DNA of 64,000 nt from Rhizobium sp. 18055 (GTDB lineage: Bacteria > Pseudomonadota > Alphaproteobacteria > Rhizobiales > Rhizobiaceae). The notes under the pieces are model-generated. The model worked only from the letters and a program-made list of their open reading frames with translations. It did not search any database and was not told where the DNA came from. Positions within the stretch are counted from its first letter, which is position 1. Every line of letters begins with the position of its first letter. Where the stretch lies: contig NZ_CACSKD010000002.1 in assembly GCF_902706285.1 (NCBI RefSeq), forward strand, positions 186,001 through 250,000, in the 5' to 3' direction. Of this stretch, positions 61,391 to 64,000 are shown piece after piece. A program made the position numbers and the translations under genes.

Positions 61391-61394
61391 CTAG
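61391..61394. repeat. Target-site duplication CTAG, left
   Basis: CTAG flanks the IS directly on the left; the matching copy is at 62900-62903. CTAG fits the YTAR target preference of the IS5 group. Confidence 0.85.
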
Positions 61395-61417
61395 CAGGCT
61401 GTTGAAAAAGGCCCTGG
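61395..61417 (+). repeat. Left terminal inverted repeat of the IS
   Basis: Begins CAGGCTGTTGAA and matches the reverse complement of the right end at 20 of 23 positions. Confidence 0.85.
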
Positions 61418-61470
61418 CGTCAAGACTTTGGTCGTGATTCACTGGCTTTGTCTAGATTCGGAGTTGATGG

Positions 61471-62562
61471 ATGCGCGGCGGCGATGTGAGGACGGGTCAA
61501 CTCTTCAGCTATGTCGATCTGGAGGATCGTGTTCGTCGTGATCATCCGCTGCGGGCAATCCGGCAGATCGTGAACGACGCGCTCGTTTTGCTGGAACGGG
61601 AGTTTGCAGCGCTCTATTCACCGATCGGGCGGCCATCGATCGCGCCTGAGAAGCTTCTGCGCGCCATGCTTTTGCAAGCCTTCTATTCGATCCGTTCTGA
61701 GCGGCTTTTGATGGAACGGCTGGAATACGACCTTCTGTTCCGCTGGTTTGTGGACATTGGCATTGACGATCCAGCTTGGAACCATTCGGTGTTTTCGAAG
61801 AACCGCGACCGGTTGCTGGAAGGCGACATCGCCGCGAAGTTCCTGGGTGCGATCCTTTCGCAGCCCAAGGTAAAGCGGCTGTTGTCAACGGACCACTTCT
61901 CTGTCGATGGCACGCTGATCGAAGCCTGGGCGTCGATGAAGAGCTTCAAGCCGAAGGACAGCTCGGGCGAACCACCATCGGATGGCGGCGGTCGGAATGT
62001 GGAAGCAGACTTTCATGGCGAAAGGCGTTCCAACGAGACGCATGCTTCAACGACCGACCCGGATGCAAGGCTTTATAAGAAGGGTAAAGGCAAGGAGGCC
62101 AAGCTGTGCTTCATGGGGCACGGGCTGATGGAAAACCGCCATGGCCTGCTGGTCGATGCCCATCTGACAGAGGCCAGCGGATATGCTGAACGGGTAGCGG
62201 CGCTGCACATGATCGAACCCTTTGCTGACCGATCACAAGCGATCACTCTGGGTGCCGACAAGGCCTATGACACAAGAGACTTCGTCAAAGATTTGCGGTC
62301 GATGAAGGTGACGCCCCATGTGGCGCAGAACGTCAATGGTCGCCGCTCGGCCATTGACGGGCGCACGACGCGCCATTCTGGCTATGGGGTCAGTTTGCGC
62401 ATCCGCAAGCGCATCGAGGAGGCGTTCGGCTGGATCAAGACCGTCGCGGGGCAGGACAAGACGAAGTTCCGTGGCCGCGACCGCGTCGGATGGGCCTTCA
62501 CCTTCGCGGCCGCCGCTTATGATCTGGTGCGGTTACCGAAACTGATGACGGTGTCGTCATGA
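61471..62562 (+). CDS. IS5-family transposase
   Basis: 363-residue DDE transposase. N-terminal DUF772-type domain (LFSYVDLEDRVRRDHPLRAIRQIV; SIRSERLLMERLEYDLLFRWFVDI). The first catalytic Asp is in DHFSVDGTLIEAWASMKSF, the second in ITLGADKAYDTRDF, and Glu in RIRKRIEEAFGWIKTVAGQDK. Full length and uninterrupted. Its TGA overlaps the passenger ATG (ATGA). Confidence 0.95.
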   Translation: MRGGDVRTGQLFSYVDLEDRVRRDHPLRAIRQIVNDALVLLEREFAALYSPIGRPSIAPEKLLRAMLLQAFYSIRSERLLMERLEYDLLFRWFVDIGIDDPAWNHSVFSKNRDRLLEGDIAAKFLGAILSQPKVKRLLSTDHFSVDGTLIEAWASMKSFKPKDSSGEPPSDGGGRNVEADFHGERRSNETHASTTDPDARLYKKGKGKEAKLCFMGHGLMENRHGLLVDAHLTEASGYAERVAALHMIEPFADRSQAITLGADKAYDTRDFVKDLRSMKVTPHVAQNVNGRRSAIDGRTTRHSGYGVSLRIRKRIEEAFGWIKTVAGQDKTKFRGRDRVGWAFTFAAAAYDLVRLPKLMTVSS

Positions 62563-62903
62563 GCGCGGCTTCAAACTGCCGCCTGATTGGCCGCTGGCGG
62601 ATCGTCGAGGCCGATCTATGGGATCGGGATTATCTCGACCTGGTTGAGCCTGCCGCAATCACCATCGGGCTCGACGGTCATGGCGAAATCGCCTTCGGCG
62701 CGATGCAAGCGACGCTCGATCTCGGATACAACAAGTCCGTGGTCTCTTTCACATGGTCCGGATTTGACGAAATGGACGAGGTCTCCGGTGACGGTCATGC
62801 CGAACTGCTCGACGATGACTCGATCGAGATCACTTTCGCGTACCACAATGGCGACGAGGCCGTGCTGAAGGCCAAACCAGAGACTTCTTCAACAGCCTGC
62901 TAG
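62559..62903 (+). CDS. IS passenger protein, function unknown
   Basis: 114 residues, acidic (many Asp/Glu): CRLIGRWRIVEADLWDRDYLD, ITIGLDGHGEIAFGAMQATLDLGY, SFTWSGFDEMDEVSGDGHAELLDDDSIEITFAYHNGDEAVLKAK. The alternating hydrophobic pattern suggests a small beta-rich lipocalin-like or YxiS-like barrel. The last residues are encoded by the terminal inverted repeat, and the TAG stop lies in the target duplication, so the stop is provided by the CTAG target itself. Coupled to the transposase by ATGA. Not recognised as a known function. Confidence 0.75.
   Translation: MSAASNCRLIGRWRIVEADLWDRDYLDLVEPAAITIGLDGHGEIAFGAMQATLDLGYNKSVVSFTWSGFDEMDEVSGDGHAELLDDDSIEITFAYHNGDEAVLKAKPETSSTAC
62877..62899 (-). 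repeat. Right terminal inverted repeat of the IS
   Basis: Ends TTCAACAGCCTG; mirror of the left end with three mismatches. Confidence 0.85.
62900..62903. repeat. Target-site duplication CTAG, right
   Basis: Second copy of CTAG next to the right IS end; it also contains the passenger stop codon TAG. Confidence 0.85.
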
Positions 62904-62968
62904 GGCGTACCAACCCGTATAGACGCAGTCGCTGTCGCGCCTGCGCCTCTGTTTCATACATAAACCAC

Positions 62969-63766
62969 TCAATCCCGATAGTGCGGCTCCTCGGCATCCA
63001 GCATCCGCTTGATCGCCTCCAGATGCAGCCGCGCCGATTCGGGGTCGCCTTCGCGCATCTGCTGGTAAGCGGCCTCGGCAATCTCGGACGCGACCGGCAG
63101 CACCTGGCGGCCGGTGGACAGTGCCAGGGTCTGCACGTGGCAGGCGCGTTCGAGGTAGTAGAGGTCGTCCCAGGCTTCTGCGATATTCGGGGCCAGCACC
63201 ATGACGCCGTGGTGCTTCATGAAGACGATGTCGGCATCGCCGATGGCAGCGGCAATGCGGTCGCCCTCGCGCTCGTCCAGCGCCAGGCCGTTGTAATTGC
63301 GGTCGTAGGCAGTGCGGCCGTAGAATTTCAGTGCGGTCTGGCCGGCGAAGATCAGCGGGTCGCCTTCGGTCATCGACAGCGCCGTGGCGTAGGGCATGTG
63401 GGTGTGGAAAGCGACGCGGGCGCGTGGCACCTGCTTGTGGATGCGGGCATGGATGTAGAAGGCGGTTGCCTCGGGCGCACCTTCGCCGGCGACGACATTG
63501 CCGTGAAAATCGCAGATCAGCAACTTCGATGCCGTCAACTCGCGGAAAGCATAGCCGTAGGGATTGACGATGAAGAGATCGTCATAGCCGGGCACCAGCG
63601 CCGAGAAGTGATTGCAGATCCCCTCCTCCAGCCCATAGCGCGCCGCCATGCGGAAACAGGCCGCCAGATCGGCGCGGGCCTGCCAGACTTCCTCGCCATC
63701 GAGATCCGGCTGGTTCGGGCCGGAGCGGTCGGTTGCGGTGGATGATGTGTTGAGGGAATGCGCCAT
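62969..63766 (-). CDS. Class II aldolase/adducin family protein
   Basis: 265 residues. Fold landmarks: ARADLAACFRMAARYGLEEGICNHFSALVPG (phosphate/substrate loop), zinc ligands in AFHTHMPYATALSM and the later MKHHGVMVLA, and Glu in the EATAFYIHARIHKQ region. The family includes fuculose-phosphate and ribulose-phosphate aldolases and epimerases; substrate here unknown. GGAG lies about 8 bp before ATG 63766, preferred over 63784. The gene upstream in the same direction is an amidohydrolase, suggesting a small catabolic unit. Confidence 0.9.
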   Translation of the reverse strand: MAHSLNTSSTATDRSGPNQPDLDGEEVWQARADLAACFRMAARYGLEEGICNHFSALVPGYDDLFIVNPYGYAFRELTASKLLICDFHGNVVAGEGAPEATAFYIHARIHKQVPRARVAFHTHMPYATALSMTEGDPLIFAGQTALKFYGRTAYDRNYNGLALDEREGDRIAAAIGDADIVFMKHHGVMVLAPNIAEAWDDLYYLERACHVQTLALSTGRQVLPVASEIAEAAYQQMREGDPESARLHLEAIKRMLDAEEPHYRD

Positions 63767-63821
63767 ATCTATACTCCAAGGCATTTTTTGTCAGGTTTCA
63801 GGCAATTGATCCGGCCACCGG

Positions 63822-64000
63822 TCAGGCAACCGGCAGGCGGCGGCGAACAATGGCCGCATGGTAGCGGGCTCCCGGCAGAAGACCAGCATCGTTGAAATCA
63901 AAATTCGGATTGTGCAGCGGTGCCGAGCCCTCGCCATTGCCGATGAAGACGAAGCAGCCGGGCACATGCTCCAGAAAGCGCGCGAAATCCTCGGACGCCG
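63822..64000 (-). CDS. M20-family amidohydrolase, C-terminal end (runs off the window)
   Basis: 58 codons before a TGA at 63822-63824. The segment ASEDFARFLEHVPGCFVFIGNG is the conserved C-terminal metal/substrate motif of M20D peptidases such as hippurate hydrolase and N-acyl-amino-acid amidohydrolase, followed by PLHNPNFDFNDAGLLPGARYHAAIV. The N-terminal part lies beyond 64000. 55 bp upstream of the aldolase-like gene on the same strand. Confidence 0.85.
   Translation of the reverse strand, partial: ASEDFARFLEHVPGCFVFIGNGEGSAPLHNPNFDFNDAGLLPGARYHAAIVRRRLPVA

Larger units (their letters stand above)
61395..62899 (+). mobile_element. IS5-family insertion sequence, 1505 bp, with passenger gene
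   Basis: Bounded by imperfect inverted repeats of about 23 bp (outer 12 bp CAGGCTGTTGAA identical, 3 mismatches inside) and 4-bp CTAG target duplications. It carries a complete DDE transposase (61471-62562) and a second small gene (62559-62903) that overlaps it. Both ends and the transposase look intact, so it may still be mobile. Exact IS name not assigned. Confidence 0.93.
61329..62912 (+). pseudogene. tRNA-Glu (anticodon CTC), interrupted by an IS element
   Basis: Second tandem tRNA-Glu, 71 bp after the first. Bases 61329-61394 hold the 5' acceptor strand GCGCCCT, D arm, anticodon stem ACAGA/TCTGT with loop TTCTCAT (anticodon CTC) and the T arm. The insertion at CTAG cuts it after the first two bases of the 3' acceptor strand; the remaining GGCGTACCA lies at 62904-62912. 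Joining the parts restores a 75-nt tRNA. With the IS in place the bases next to the T arm cannot pair with the 5' acceptor strand, so the gene should be inactive. Confidence 0.93.

Noticed and set aside
61329..61394. Intact second tRNA-Glu
   Set aside because: The 3' acceptor strand is missing next to the T arm; IS sequence there cannot pair with the 5' acceptor strand.

Overview
The window is a chromosomal segment of an alphaproteobacterium of the order Hyphomicrobiales (Rhizobium/Agrobacterium/Sinorhizobium type). This rests on the dusB-ntrB-ntrC-ntrY order, an ispDF fusion, a pyruvate dehydrogenase E1-beta with its own lipoyl domain, LpxI rather than LpxH, an aapJQMP amino-acid transporter beside metC, an EipB-type periplasmic protein, and a GAAC-N7-GAAC LexA box. 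GC content is high and most genes are packed with 1-8 bp overlaps. No ribosomal RNA, CRISPR array or prophage was seen.

Layout. 1-5.1 kb (minus strand): nitrogen regulation, with ntrY cut by the window edge, then ntrC, ntrB and a tRNA-dihydrouridine synthase. 5.2-7.0 kb: ispDF and a CinA/PncC-type amidase. 7.0-10.4 kb (minus): a Coq10/RatA-like protein, a small P-loop kinase, two toxin-antitoxin modules (higBA, parDE) and lipA. Three copies of the lipA 3' end delimit the two toxin-antitoxin modules. 10.5-17.6 kb (minus): two small stress-type membrane proteins, lpdA, an acetyltransferase, an SGNH hydrolase and pdhCBA, so most of the lipoate-dependent pyruvate dehydrogenase machinery is close together. 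17.7-21.4 kb (minus): ftsB, eno, kdsA and a VOC protein. 21.5-26.3 kb: lexA, convergent comEC, and gltA.

26.3-39.5 kb (minus) is an envelope and translation cluster: lpxB, lpxI, lpxA, fabZ, lpxD, bamA, rseP, cdsA, uppS, frr, pyrH, tsf and rpsB. It joins lipid A, phospholipid and undecaprenyl synthesis and outer-membrane assembly to translation. 39.7-51.6 kb holds an exported pentapeptide-repeat protein, eipB, a ridA-GDPD-GNAT-HIT series, clpA/clpS, a phasin, DUF3597 and DUF3126 proteins, cysE, an alpha/beta hydrolase and a small zinc-finger protein. 51.6-59.2 kb: an FAD monooxygenase, metC, aapJQMP and a VOC protein.

59.2-64.0 kb is the most accessory-looking part: a small exported Cys protein, a methyltransferase, and two tandem tRNA-Glu genes. 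The second of these, anticodon CTC, is split by a 1505-bp IS5-family element that carries a passenger gene. A class II aldolase/adducin protein and the end of an M20-type amidohydrolase follow.

The strongest points for a second look are the lipA 3'-end repeats that bracket the toxin-antitoxin modules, the palindromic operator in front of higB, the IS insertion that destroys the acceptor stem of tRNA-Glu(CTC), and the uncharacterised passenger gene of that IS.
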